In this document: positions 31,714 to 43,049 of the stretch, piece by piece | Numbering within the stretch: position 1 is the first letter of the stretch | How the letters are laid out: the number at the start of each line of letters is the position of its first letter | Assembly: GCA_021234155.1 (NCBI GenBank) | Contig: JAJEKV010000046.1 | Coordinates: 1,074,280-1,138,279 of the forward strand | DNA: 64,000 nucleotides | Source of the DNA: Isoetes taiwanensis | Taxonomy: Eukaryota > Streptophyta > Lycopodiopsida > Isoetales > Isoetaceae | Reading direction: 5' to 3' | Notes under the pieces: generated by a model | The model's database searches: none | Seen by the model: the letters and a program-made list of their open reading frames with translations, nothing else | Told to the model about the DNA's origin: nothing | Program-made: the position numbers and the translations under genes

Positions 31714-32720
31714 CTGGATCCATTAAAGGAGTCGACCATATCTTAAATGCCTTCATCATCCGATTCCTCCCGTGTGATGTCATGCATCACTGTGGTCTGT
31801 CAGGAGATTTTTTACGTATGAACCACAACTTCCTTTGTAATCTACTTAAAGTGTTGTAGAGTCTTGAAAGACACTTTGGAAGTGAAGCTCCCCATGTTGA
31901 ATAGTTTATCCCTGACTCTGGAAATCTCCATTCCAAGCTCCCTGGATGTCAGGGTTCCGGCCTCCTTCATCCCTTCCAGATCCTTCCGCCCAAGGTTCTG
32001 ACAGTTTAAAGGCGCCGGCCTTTTGTCGGTGTCCTTCGTCTTGCTCATTGAAGAGTGAGAATAATTTGAAACTAATAATTTCTTCGTGTGGTAGAACTTA
32101 CTCTTTCCGCGGTCTTCTACATACATTGATAGATGCTTCAATCAAGGCGCGACGGAGAGCACAACACCGACCTTCTTGTACTTGTCTCCGGAGCTCTTCT
32201 TATCCCTTTGGTGGAGAAACAGATCTTTCTCCTTCCACTTGTTGATACCTCGACATACCACCAAGAATCTGCAGGTGTGTCAAGAAGCTCTATCTCCAAT
32301 CCCTCGATGACGAAGAACGGAGTTCAGCCAGTGATCACTAGTGAGTCCGCGGTGAATGCTGCAAGACCAAAGGATGGATCAGTAAAGGTATTCCGACCAA
32401 AGAAAAACCTCAGAGCTCACCTGGAGCGCCTGTCTTTTTCCTCTTGCTGCCGCTAGAACCAGCTTCCGCTCCGGCGCCTCGCTTCTTGGACGGAGTTATC
32501 ATGTCTCAGATGCCCCGCATCTTCTTCCCTCTTTCGAACCCTTCTCAGAATTAAGCTTCCTCCGCCTTGGAGGTTTTAGGACTGCACATAAAAAGTCGGG
32601 CGTGTTCTTAAATTTGAATTTAAGGACATACAATCATTTAAGAAAAAAAAGCGGCTAAGGCTACAAAGACGGCCGTTTCGGCTTTAGCCCTAAACAAAGA
32701 TTCGACCGAAATTGAAACAC
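31714..32720. other. No gene recognised; decayed coding-like sequence
   Basis: Short overlapping frames on both strands without domains. At 32,609-32,626 there is the AT palindrome CTTAAATTTGAATTTAAG. At 32,652-32,692 there is an imperfect inverted repeat (GGCTAAGGC...GGCTTTAGCC). Confidence 0.35.
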
Positions 32721-32728
32721 ATCCAGGG

Positions 32729-32785
32729 ACTTAGAGTTGGGAGGCGAGCATTGGCGACTTAGAGTTGGGAGGCGAGCATCGACTG
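32729..32785. repeat. 28-bp tandem duplication
   Basis: 'gacttagagttgggaggcga' plus 'gcat' occurs twice in direct succession (32,729 and 32,757). Confidence 0.85.
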
Positions 32786-32799
32786 TAAGCGACTTCCGG

Positions 32800-33270
32800 A
32801 ATGGCGCCACGACGCGGTAAGCTCCTCATAGCGCCTTGCTCTGTATTTTTTTTCTAACCGCGCTTATTGCAAGTAGTTGATTGGATCGATGAGCACGGAG
32901 CTAAGGTAGCCACGGGAGAGGAGCCGCTGAGACACGGAATGCTACAATCTGGCGGGCCATGGAATGGGGGATACACGAGAATCGCATTGATACAAGTATT
33001 AGATGCGAATGCACTCTTGATGAGACCGACGGAAGAAGCAAAGACTCTCGTGAGGCTATGGATCTGGCCATACAATGGCCCAAGGAATTACTGCGTGAAG
33101 AGGTGAGTTTCAGAGATGCATGTTATTTTGTGTGTAGAACATGCCGTCCGTGCTTAGATCATGGGGTAAACGTGAACAGTTCCGTTTTAGGTGTGTTTTT
33201 TCTTGGAATGTTTTCTTCGAATGTTGTATATAGATCAGGCTAGGTCTAAGGCCCTGGAGATGCGGTTCAA
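32800..33270 (+). other. Unknown frame, no domain recognised
   Basis: Frame 32,867-33,106 reads VVDWIDEHGAKVATGEEPLR and ALIQVLDANALLMRPTEEAK, a coding-like composition followed by a donor-like 'gaagaggtgagt' at 33,099. It could be a single exon of an unknown gene or part of the decayed unit. Confidence 0.35.
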
Positions 33271-33279
33271 ATGCATCCT

Positions 33280-34600
33280 CCCCGTGGTTGGTCGGAGAGG
33301 CCTCCACCCGGTCGAACCACTCCTCTTCTAATATTCGAGGAAGATGGTTCGAAGGAGAGTGGCTCAGACAGGCTAGAGGCACTTAGGACTAAAAATAGGA
33401 GAATACAAAGTGCTTAGTTGTAGAGGCGTACTTAAGCCAAAGGCACAGAGAGCAGTCAGGCCACTTCCCTTCAATATTCGAGCAATATAGTTTGAAGGAG
33501 AGTGGCTCGGACTCGTCTCATAGCACCGAGAATGCACCCGAGTGGGCATTGCTATGTGGGGAGGCGGGCTAAAGGATTCTCGACTTGCGAAGTCGAGAAT
33601 GCAAGTGTTGGCTTCTGCCTCGCATTCTCGACTGCAGAAGTCGAGAATGCCTTAGCCATCGAGAACTCTAGATAGTACACATGTAGTGTCAAGTTGGTTT
33701 AAAGGCATTCCACTTCAGCGAAGTCGAATGCGACGACAAGCTTCCGCTGGTTTCCCGTATTGTTGTAGAGGCCTCCACCCAACAGGGCCCCCTTCGCCCA
33801 ATATCTCGTGAAGATGGTTGAAGGAGAGTGGCTCTGACCGGTCGAGGAGCCAATCGCGACCCTCTGCCAGGAGAATTGGTCGGTTAAAGGATTCTCGACT
33901 TTGCGAAGTCGAGAATGCAGTGGCTTCATGCGCATTCTCGACTCGCCAGTCGAATGCCTTAGCCATCAGCTCCGAGATAGTACACATGGAGTCTCGGGTT
34001 TAAGGCATTCTCGACTCAGCGAGAATCTTGCGCATGTATTCTGTGGTTTCCACGTGGTTGTAGAGGCCTCCACCCGGTCGGAGCCCCTCCCCTTTGCAAT
34101 ATTTCGACGAAGATGGTTCGAAGGAGAGTGGCTCGACCGGTCGAGGCCAATCGCGAATTACATACAGAGAATTGGTCGGCTAAAGGATTCTCGACTTGCG
34201 GTCGAGGGAATGCAAAGGTTAACTGGTAATTCTGATTCGCCAAGTCCAGAATGCCTTAGCCAATATCGAGAACTCGAGATAGTATACAATGGAGTGTTGG
34301 TTGTTAAGGCATTCTCGACTTCAAGAGCCGAGAATGCATGTTAGCTCAGGGTTTCCCTCGTGGTTAGTTGTAGAGGCCTCCCATCGGTCCGAGCCCATCC
34401 CCTTCGCAGAATATTCGACGTAAGATGGTTCAAGGAGACTCTGCCCCCTCGACCGGGTAGAGGCCACTCAAACGACCATACACGGGAGAATTGGCTGGCT
34501 AAGAATTGGTCAAGGACGAGGCCTCCTGCAGATAGATAAAGCCACTTCCCTTTGCAATATCCGAGCAAGATAGTTTGAAGGAGAGTGGCTAAGACCGGGT
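33280..34600. repeat. Degenerate ~300-bp tandem repeat carrying palindromes
   Basis: Units are recognised by 'gtagaggcctccacccggtc' or close variants at about 33,296, 33,767, 34,059 and 34,370 (spacing 292 and 311 for the last three). Each is followed by 'aatattcgacgaagatggtt', 'ggagagtggctc', 'gagaattggtcggctaaagg' and then one or more 'attctcgacttgcgaagtcg' palindromes. A shorter partial unit lies near 33,460 and another near 34,545. Short frames on both strands are artefacts of the array. Confidence 0.8.
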
Positions 34601-34910
34601 GCCCGCAGCACCCGTCAGAATGCACTAGAGCCGTAGACCGGTGTGTGTGAGATTAGCGGTGTTGTCGGCGGGTTAGAGGCATTGGCTAGGTATGACATTC
34701 TCAACTCAAGCGAAATCGAGAATGCAAGAATGAGTGTTATTCTCGATCGGGCGAAGTCGAATCCCTCAACCAGCCAACAATCCAGAGTGTACATTCCCTG
34801 TTCTCGCCTCGCGAGTCGAGACATTCTCGACTCGCGAGTCGAGAATAAGGCATGTACTTTCTTGATTGTTGGCAAGCTGAGGGATTCCCGACTCGCCAGT
34901 CGAGAAAGCC
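33571..34910. repeat. Palindrome cluster II
   Basis: Further copies of the palindrome lie near 33,573, 33,622-33,650, 33,708, 33,892, 33,930, 34,008, 34,188, 34,230, 34,308, 34,698, 34,740, 34,800, 34,823-34,846 (perfect 24 bp) and 34,885. In this cluster the flanks extend to GCATTCTCGAC...GTCGAGAATGC. Arms are better conserved than centres. Confidence 0.85.
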
Positions 34911-34959
34911 GGGTTCCCTTCTGCACCTCTCCTGCAAAGGAGGATATACTGTGAGTGAA

Positions 34960-35880
34960 ATTTTCAATCTGTATGGCAATTCCTATTTTAAGTTTCTGTA
35001 AAGCAATTTCATGCATAGTTATGTTCTTTTATGAATCATAGACAGTTCTCTTACTGTTATGCAATACTTTTCTTCCTATCTCTCAGGATTCCTAAGTCGG
35101 GGGCTTGCCACTACTATTAGCATCTAAGAACAATGATGCCTGTACAAGGTATTCAAGTAAACAATAACTAAACACAAGAAAGCACAAACAGAAAGCAAAT
35201 CAAAAGTAAGCAAAGGAAGAAGCGACTTTGAAACATCGAGACAAATGAGAAAATATTAAGAAAAAAAAAAAAATACCTGGAGATTTGTTGGATGAGGAGG
35301 AAGCCGCAGAAGTTCGATTCCATTTTGCTACATCTTTTGCAAAGCGAGAGTAAGGATTTGTCGGAACGGAAAATGTATCGTGGTATATAAAGAGGCTCTA
35401 AAAAATAATAGGAGCAAAGACAAGTAAAAAGGAATTGCAAAAAACAATAAACAAGCATTATAAGAATATAAAAACTTACGAGTGCTGGTTTCTCACTTTC
35501 TTCTTAGGAAGTACTTTCTGCTGGCTAACTCAAATTAAGCCAAAACCTCGTCGCTGGATGCGTCGCGATCCGTCGACCACGCTACAGTCATAAGATTGCT
35601 TCGGAATTGCGGGAGTTGATCGAGCCAAGGCGGAAATGGGAAAACGGCCGCCGAAAGGGGAACGAGGGGAAGACAAAGAGGAATGGAAGGAATAGGGTCG
35701 CGGGAGAAGAGGAAGAGGGTGCGCTTATTTCTCGGCTGCACCCTCGAACCCTCCGAAAAGTGGCATTTATGACACTCCTAGAGTCACGTGTGTGGCATGC
35801 CATCCGTGACCTGGATTGCTGACGTGGCCATGTCAGATGTCGCTGACGAAGGGCCACGTCAGCACAGTCATGAATTCGGA
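34960..35880. other. No gene recognised
   Basis: 34,960-35,520 is AT-rich with a poly-A at 35,258-35,274. 35,540-35,870 is GC-richer. Frames on both strands there (MRELIEPRRKWENGRR..., MALRQRHLTWPRQQ...) have biased composition and no domain. Confidence 0.35.
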
Positions 35881-35884
35881 GAAG

Positions 35885-36120
35885 CCTATGATTTAATGGT
35901 TATAATGTTTTAATGCTTTTTAATGGTTAATGTTAAATGTTTTAATGTTAAATGTTAGTGTTAAATGTTTTAATGTTTTTAATGGTTATAAGGTTATAAT
36001 GTTTTAATGCTTCTTAATGGTTAATGTTAGCCAAGATTTCAATGGTTTTTAATGGTTATATGGTTTCTAATGGTTATATGGCTATAGTGCTCATTCATAT
36101 ATGGTTGTATATGGTTTTAA
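35885..36120. repeat. AT-rich minisatellite 'taatgttttaatggtta'
   Basis: An irregular repetition of 10-25 bp units made of AATGTTTTAATG, TTTTTAATGGTTA and TTATAATG. No coding potential. Confidence 0.85.
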
Positions 36121-36299
36121 TGTGTGCTCTTTCATTCAGGGAGCATGTGAGATGAGCAAAATGGAGCCAAGGAAGCCCAGCACATGCCATTGCCCTAGGC
36201 TCCAATGGAGGAAGATGGGTTGCTTGTTGTTGCACCCTTGCAACGAGACGAGTATTTGCAGAGGGGCATAATAACCTGCAGTTGATCCTTTGATAGTGT

Positions 36300-39050
36300 G
36301 AATGATGAAAGGTCGAGATGATCATCTTGGAGTTGGCATTGTGAAGCTTCTTATCGAAGTTGATACAATCATGTCCCAGGGAAGCTCTAGTGATTGCATT
36401 GTGTGCTCTGGGTTGCTGGAGTCCCAAAGTCAGTTGAGATGGCCAATTAGATATATTACACACAAGAATGGTGATAGTCTGGAATGCCCTACTGAACTAC
36501 ATACCCCAAGGCCCACCCAAGGCCATGTGGAAGATTTGGTGGTCGATGAGCATCCTTTGATCACAAGGAAGAGACGCTTATGTTTTTCATAAAAGGCAGC
36601 CAAAAAGGGTGCCCAAGAGGCCTAGAAGTGACAAATATTTAGAAAGGATGGAAAGTATGGCCCCAACCAAAGAAAACCTAGAGGCAATTAGGGGACAAGA
36701 GTGTTGCAACCTAGATTGCACAAAGGCAAGACAAAGGTGGATGACCTCGCGGCAGATAAGGTCCCAATACATTGGGCAAATTTCAAAAAGATAGGATTAA
36801 TTTCATCTACTCCTTGTGTAGGAATTCCAGCTATGATGAAAACACGGAAGGCTACTATATCAATTGAGGGGCATGAAGGTATGTATGAGAGCATTGAGAT
36901 GGATCTTCATTCTACGATACTGGGGAGCAAAGAAAAGGGCACGCTTTTATTCCAACATGGTAATGCACTCACTTTGAAACCTAGAGCAAATACTCTCAAG
37001 GCCATTGCGTCTTGAGAGCTTTGTGAGATACATGTCTCAATCTATGCCCCACAAGTCGAAGGTGAACGAGCACGCAGCGAGTGGTGCAAAAGGGTGTTGC
37101 CACAACACTATATCCAAAAGGAGTGCCTTAAAGAGGTCAACTCCATCCTAGAAACTACCGGAGGTAGGCCTCTTTCTCAATCACATTTCAGCAAGTTATG
37201 GAGCACTCACTTCTCGACATGAGTGTCCGCAATACATGCCATTCTCAAAGTGCAACACTTGCATTCAACTCAAGGATACACTTGCATCAACCGCAATAGA
37301 GAAAGAAAGAATGGCAATTAGGGAGCAATTTGCGCATCACCAAAGGGACCAAATATCATGTAGACAAGTTGTATTGGCGTGGAGAACATTTTCCGAGATG
37401 CACCGGACAAATTTTTTTGTGTATAATTCATGATAAGATGGACCAACACAAGACTTTCTTTGCCAAAGCTAGATCCTTTTACCCAAGCGCTTGTCAAAAC
37501 GCTTTTCGATGAAAGTAAGTCCGGGCGGTGTCTTAACACATGGTCATGGAACTGAACATATGGTCATTTTGTGCTTGATCTATGGAGGGATGATCCAAAC
37601 TTCCATGTGAGCTCTATTTTCAAGTGCTTGAGAACACTAGAGAAAGGATCGATAGAAGGGAGGAGGTATTCCCCTTCAAAGACCCATTTTGAGGCTTTGA
37701 TGGATGATCAACCGCTTTGTTACCAAAGGCGTCATAAAAAGCTCACATCCAAGGTGTCTAGTGAATCAAGGAGGACTTGGGATGATTTCCCTTACTTGAG
37801 AAACCAATCGCCTGAGGAGCTATGTGTTCAATTGGACAACCGTTGGAAAGAAAACAAGAATAGATGGATGTTTGGGGCAATGTCATACTTGACAGCAGTG
37901 GGGAGTATTCAAAGTTGTGAAAGTGGGATTCATGATGGTTGGGCATACGATGATGATATAGATGCATTCTTTGAACTTTCTCCACCAAGCTCAAGAGAGA
38001 AAACGCGGACTAGTCTCCCCGAACTAATGGATGTGTTTGAGAGCCGCATTGACCCCAACCCAATGGCTTTCTTGATGGATGAGGTTGCGATTGGAAATCA
38101 TTTGTAGAGGGATACTTGCTAGATGGTAAGGACCAGTTGACAGACACACAAAGCCACTTGAGTTCAAGTTTTGGGTTAGGGATGGAATACCAATCATGCA
38201 ATATAAGTGGAGACCAGGTGACAAGTTGTGGATGCCTGTACAAGGAATCGAGTTGTGGCAAAGGGGTGCTGCTGGTGAAGTTCTCATTCCTAAAGGGCAG
38301 CCAAAACCACTACCTCCCTTCAAGATTGTCAAAGACTCTAGCCAACTAGTGAAGGGCATCAAGGATTACATAACGCACTGGGATGATGTTCGAAATGGAA
38401 AGCACACCTCCACTCTTAAGAAAAATCAAATGGACTCCCTAATCAAGTCTTTGGGAGAAAGTTGTGACATGCTTAGAAACCGAACAACCATGTGGGAGGA
38501 AGCTAAGAGACGGGTTCTTGCCAGAGTCAAGATGGGAGGGTTCTCAAGGAGCAAGCACGTCTAAGAATGTTCACTTGGGTCCTAACAAGGGTTCCAAGTG
38601 GTTTGTGGGAAGTAAGGCCTCAAAGCCGAAGTGGTTTGATCTTCCTGAGTGGGATCCCTTTGAGGACATCAAGGAAGGATACTTTGTGCTAGTAAGGCCC
38701 CGATGATGAGGACTGTCCAATATGGTTAGGGATGGCACTCTCTCGATGTAACCACCATTATGCCCGATGGAGGAGTTTAGATCCCGATTCCAAATTCAAT
38801 ATTGGGAGCCCATTGGGAGACACAAGAAGGGCAACTTGAAGGAGCAATACAATCGAGCTGGCGGGAGAAGAAGTGGAGGGCAAATTATGCTGATCCTCAA
38901 AGGAGGGAATTGGTGGAGTGTGTGGTATGGTCATATCCAAGTTCTCCTGCTGCAAAGGACAACACACACAAAAGATCCCAAAAGGGAGATGGACAAAGCC
39001 ATGAGCAACCTCCATGCTATATCATTGTATGAGGGTAGATAATATTGAGA
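36300..39050 (+). pseudogene. DUF7869-like transposon protein, frameshifted
   Basis: A long coding remnant read through several frames. The N-terminal part (36,302-37,015) ends in LTLKPRANTLKAIAS. Then come IIHDKMDQHKTFFAK (first Asp motif, near 37,430), VLTHGHGTE (near 37,535), VLDLWRDDPNFHVSSIFKCL (37,573), ELCVQLDNRWKENKNRWMFG (second Asp motif, near 37,825) and YDDDIDAFFE (third acidic motif, near 37,955). Past further frameshifts are MQYKWRPGDKLWMPVQGIEL (38,200) and KEGYFVLVRP plus a YWEPIGRHKKGNLKE-like tail (to 39,030). D..QLDN..KENKN..DIDA suggests an RNase-H-like DDE/D fold as in the DUF7869-type proteins found in plant and animal repeats; this assignment is from memory and not searched. 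Left and right element ends were not found. Confidence 0.65.
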
Positions 39051-39205
39051 AGCTTGAAAACTTTCTCAACTAGTGGTTTGTAAAATTTATGAGGAAAACA
39101 AGTAACCCAATTCTTTGTGTGTGATGTGTAATTCTATTCAAGCAATCAATTCCAAAAAAAATTTTATGGGGTGCGAGTCCCATTTTCAGTCCGAGTCCCA
39201 AAATT

Positions 39206-39560
39206 CAAGATTTGTCCCACTTTAATTAAATACGACTTAGTACTAAAAGAGGTCAGGTCTCTGTTCTAGTAATGTACTAAGAGATTCTCCTCTCTCTTCC
39301 AACTAAGTATAACATCGTACAAGCCTTCCCCGAGGGGTGGTCCAATCACTCCCATATACATCTTCACTGTTTGCATAGGCACCAGCTCCACTACGCTCAA
39401 CTTTCTTAGAAAACCATGAAGTGAGCTCCACCCTGGACACTAGAAACATGGCCTCCCAAGTCTGCAACGATGAAGAAATTTTAGTCTCCCGCCCAAAGTC
39501 TCTCCATTTGACCTGAATCCTTGTCCAAAGCATCCGTTCCTGAGCCCGCCAATAAATCCC
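39206..39560 (-). repeat. Repeat fragment shared with 26.5 kb
   Basis: 'tcccactttaattaaatacg' (39,210) is the inverse of 26,521-26,540. The minus-strand frame 39,303-39,533 (WTRIQVKWRDFGRETKISSS) reads like degraded retroelement coding sequence but carries no named motif. Confidence 0.35.
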
Positions 39561-41440
39561 AATTCTGATCTCCCCCTAGCTAGGATAGGGATGGACGAAC
39601 TCTAGAATAACTTAATATAAGAACAATCCATAATACTAGAACAGTAACACAGCCAGAGTTAAACCAACCAAACTGCTTCCATGAAGAATCCGCCCTCCTA
39701 GGCCCATCCAAAGTGCAGCCAACAAGATCTGCAGCTCAAGCAGCCAGAAACCCTGAAGAATCCAAGAGCAGGCAGCTTCATATGTCTGGCAGCAAAGTCC
39801 ATCTATTACTAGCTATATCACTATTTTCCATACATCTGGCTGCACAAGACCAAGTTAATCCACAGTTCTTAATGCTTCAAACAGTGTTAAAGCAAGCAAC
39901 CCGAAAGCTCCAGCATTCCATGACATATTATCATGCTCTGCTTCTATAACTGCAATGAGTGCAGTTCCAAACCGCAAGGAGGGCTTTCCTTTGCAATGAG
40001 TGCAACAAGAAATATCTATGGCTAGGATAATATACAAAGCTAGAACTGAAAAATCGAGCTATAAAACTGTTCAAAAGCTCATAGTCATTAACCAAACATA
40101 AGAAATACATGCTGCCTTAAGCACACAACCGTTGTTGCTGAAGCTCTGAGGCACAGACAATCCTTCAAATGCTTGTCTAATGCTAAGTTAATCTGAACTA
40201 GCTCAAACCAAAATGGCAGAAACGAAAGGACCCATTCTTACCTAGTCCAACCTTAAACAAACAGAAGAAGGATTCTAGAGCAGCGGCCATGACCTAAAAG
40301 CATGTCCAAGTTGCAAAGATTCGATGAAGACCAAATAAGAGAGGCCTAGAGCAGCAGACCATCCCATTCTGGCCAAGCGGCGTGCATTAGTCCCCGCTCT
40401 TCAAATGAGCTTCACCAAGTTTCGAGCTCAAGGCTTTGGGCGGCGGCCGCCGCCGCCCTAAGTAGCGGCTAGGGTTTCGGCCGATAGAGTCTATTTTCCT
40501 TCCTTCTGTGGCAAAAACTCATTGAGGTTTTGAATACAGATATGAGATTAAAAAAGATAATGAGATTATAGACAGAGAGTTGGGACACTATTCTGATCCG
40601 AGAAGTGATCTTTTCTTCTAGGATGCGATTGTTGGATCAGGAACTAGATCTTTCTGACATAATTAAAGAACGTGAAGTGTGCCGTAATTTGTTTGGACAA
40701 ATTCTCACCATACATGAAAAGAAAGAATGAGTTTATAGTGATACTAAAATGTATAAAAAGAACCAGATCTTTTTGATTCAGTTCAAGTCAAAGAGAGTTG
40801 TAAAGCGTCAAGCATTCTCGAGATTATAACATAAAAATACCTGGAAATGGTTTTTGCACCAGTTGCCATCTGCTTACTCATTTTCATTGTGTGGCTTCTC
40901 CAAATCGATTCGACAGGTGTTAATAGCCAATCTAAAGCCTGCCCAATCCACTCAATTCACCTACTTGATCAAAATCGGTTGGTCCTTCCCATTGATGTGA
41001 TTCGGCATCGACTGCACGTAAGAAAGAACCAGGTCGCAAAAAGAAGGGAAAATACAGTGAAAGAAAAGGAGATTTTTTTTTCTCACATTTTCATAACAAA
41101 ATGGACGATTTTGAATTTTTTAGTTGGAGGGAATATTAATTGCCATGCCATTTTATTAAATCATGATATAGTATTCTTTAGTTTTCTCTAATTTTGCATT
41201 TCTTTCTATATGGCACTTTGGTGATATGTATGGGATTGCCATATCTATATATTTTTTTTCTCTAATATATATTTAAAAGATTAAATTAATATAGGGGTAT
41301 AAGTGCATGGCTACTAAAAAAATAGACTTTTTGTTGCAAGCCTATTTTTTTCTTGACTATCATTTTGCAAGGATATATGAAATGTAGGCTTCTTTTTGAA
41401 TGCCCTTTTTTGAAGACTTTATTTTGCATGGTAAAAGGGG
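39560..41440. other. No gene recognised
   Basis: A GC palindrome GGGCGGCGGCCGCCGCCGCCC lies at about 40,438-40,458 (18-20 bp of self-complementary GGC/GCC). The frame at 40,847-41,191 starts with a hydrophobic stretch (FAPVAICLLIFIVWLL) but has no family resemblance. 41,190-41,440 is AT-rich. Confidence 0.35.
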
Positions 41441-42400
41441 CCTTTTAAGGCTTGCAGCCTTCAATTTCCAACTTTGAATTTTTTATGGTTTTTATTGCAT
41501 CTTTTGTTCGTGGCCATTGATTTGCAGAATATTCTCTAAATTGTGCCAGATCAATGGCCACAAATTTTTCAACAAATATTGAATTGCAATCTGCAATGGT
41601 GCAAACAATATTTGATGAAATCCAATGGCTCAAAACAAACAATTGAACCATTGAAAAAAACCATCTCCATTTCCTTCTTGCTCTTCACGCACAGACCATC
41701 GTACAGGTTCACGCTTTGGAGCCCCATAGGTGTGCTTTGCCTTCACCAGAAAAAGACACAGGCAGCAAACGATTCAGAATAGCCTTCAGAAAACTCACAA
41801 CAAATTCATTCATACCTATGCTGCCAACGACATTCATCGCTACCACAGGGGCAAAAGCAATAGAGGAGAGGCCATGACAGAGATCAACCAAGATCTTAAA
41901 GTCCTGTGATCCTCACCCTGTTGTGGAAATAAAATATGGGATTTGAACCCACCAGTCTGTAGCTGGACAAGCACCACGAAATCCAAAAAAAATCCAACAT
42001 TCCGAGGCCTCCAGAAACACACCAGAACCATTATCCCGCAGCCATTGATGTAATTGCCATAGCTTTGAAGAAGCAATTACCGACATCGATTCCATTGGCA
42101 AAAAATTCTGATGCATGAGACATGCCCGCGATATGGCTTCTACCTCTTCCAAGCATCTGGCCGCTTCCCAACCGTTGTTGTCTCCTCTGCATAGAACTTG
42201 GCCACAAAAAGGATCGTGAGCTTCCATTGGACCATGTACATGCCATTCAAGAACAGAAAAAAAACACCCAGAACAACAACAATAAGTTAAGCTCCTCTCA
42301 CATGGCAAAAAATACTGTTTTGCATACAATACCATATGGCGATCATAGCCTTAACCACTGCCAAAACAGCCTCCCGCTATACCAAACAAATCGGGTAGTA
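41441..42400 (-). other. Weak retroelement-like frames, not assigned
   Basis: The minus-strand frame 41,913-42,335 (140 residues) contains CLEEVEAISRACLMHQNFLP and SSKLWQLHQWLRDNGSG. The order is faintly like the middle of a retroelement RNase H (E..A...A / D.....WL), but the catalytic DxS is not visible. Left unassigned. Confidence 0.25.
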
Positions 42401-42539
42401 TATCATTCCTCTTTCAGGTGATTGTTCAGCACAAGAGCATCCCCCTCCCCAGCGACACAAGCCCTTCACTCTCTAGCGCCTTGCCCTACCTTCTCTCTCT
42501 AGCACCTTGGGTCACTCTCTCTAGAGGGTTATGCTTTTG

Positions 42540-43010
42540 CCCACACTCTCTCACTAGGGTTTTGCATCTAGCGCTCAAATTATTGTGCAAACAATGTTTT
42601 TGAGACCTTATTTCGGATTCTAAGCATCCAAAACGTCCTTTGAGCAACACCTCTCTCTTACCTATTCTCTTATTAGTGTTTAGCTTCCAGGTCCCAAATT
42701 GTTGTGCAAACAACATTTTTGAGTCCTCGTTTGGATTCCAAGCATCTAAAATGCCCTTTAAGCACCACCTCTCTCTTGCCTATTTTTTCACTAGGGTTCT
42801 GCTTCCAGGGCCCAAATTCTTGTACAAACGTCGTCTTTGAGTCCCCGTTTTGGATTCTAAGCATCCAAAACATCCTTTGAGCAATAATCTCTCTTGCATA
42901 TTCTCTCACTAGGGTTCAAGACCCAAATTATTGTGCAAATGGTGCTTTTAAGTCCTCGTTCTGGATTTTAAGTGTCCAAAATGTCCTTTGAGCAACACCT
43001 TCACTTGCTC
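42540..43010. repeat. Four tandem copies of a ~119-bp unit
   Basis: Units begin with 'tctctcactagggttttgca' or variants at about 42,546, 42,664, 42,784 and 42,902. Each continues with 'caaattattgtgcaaac', 'ttttgagtcctcgttt', 'ggattctaagcatccaaaa' and 'tcctttgagcaacacc'. The short similar frames on both strands are repeat products. Confidence 0.88.
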
Positions 43011-43049
43011 TAATCTCTGCCTGGACCTCATCTCTCGCACCCTAAACAG

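Noticed and set aside
27420-34910. Possible CRISPR-like array
   Set aside because: Spacing between palindromes is irregular (tens to hundreds of bases), the context is a plant nuclear genome and there are no cas genes.
40847-41191. 114-aa frame with a hydrophobic N-terminus as a small secreted protein
   Set aside because: The rest has AT-driven composition, no family resemblance and no promoter support.
41913-42335. Retroelement RNase H
   Set aside because: Only a faint pattern; the catalytic aspartates are not visible in any frame.
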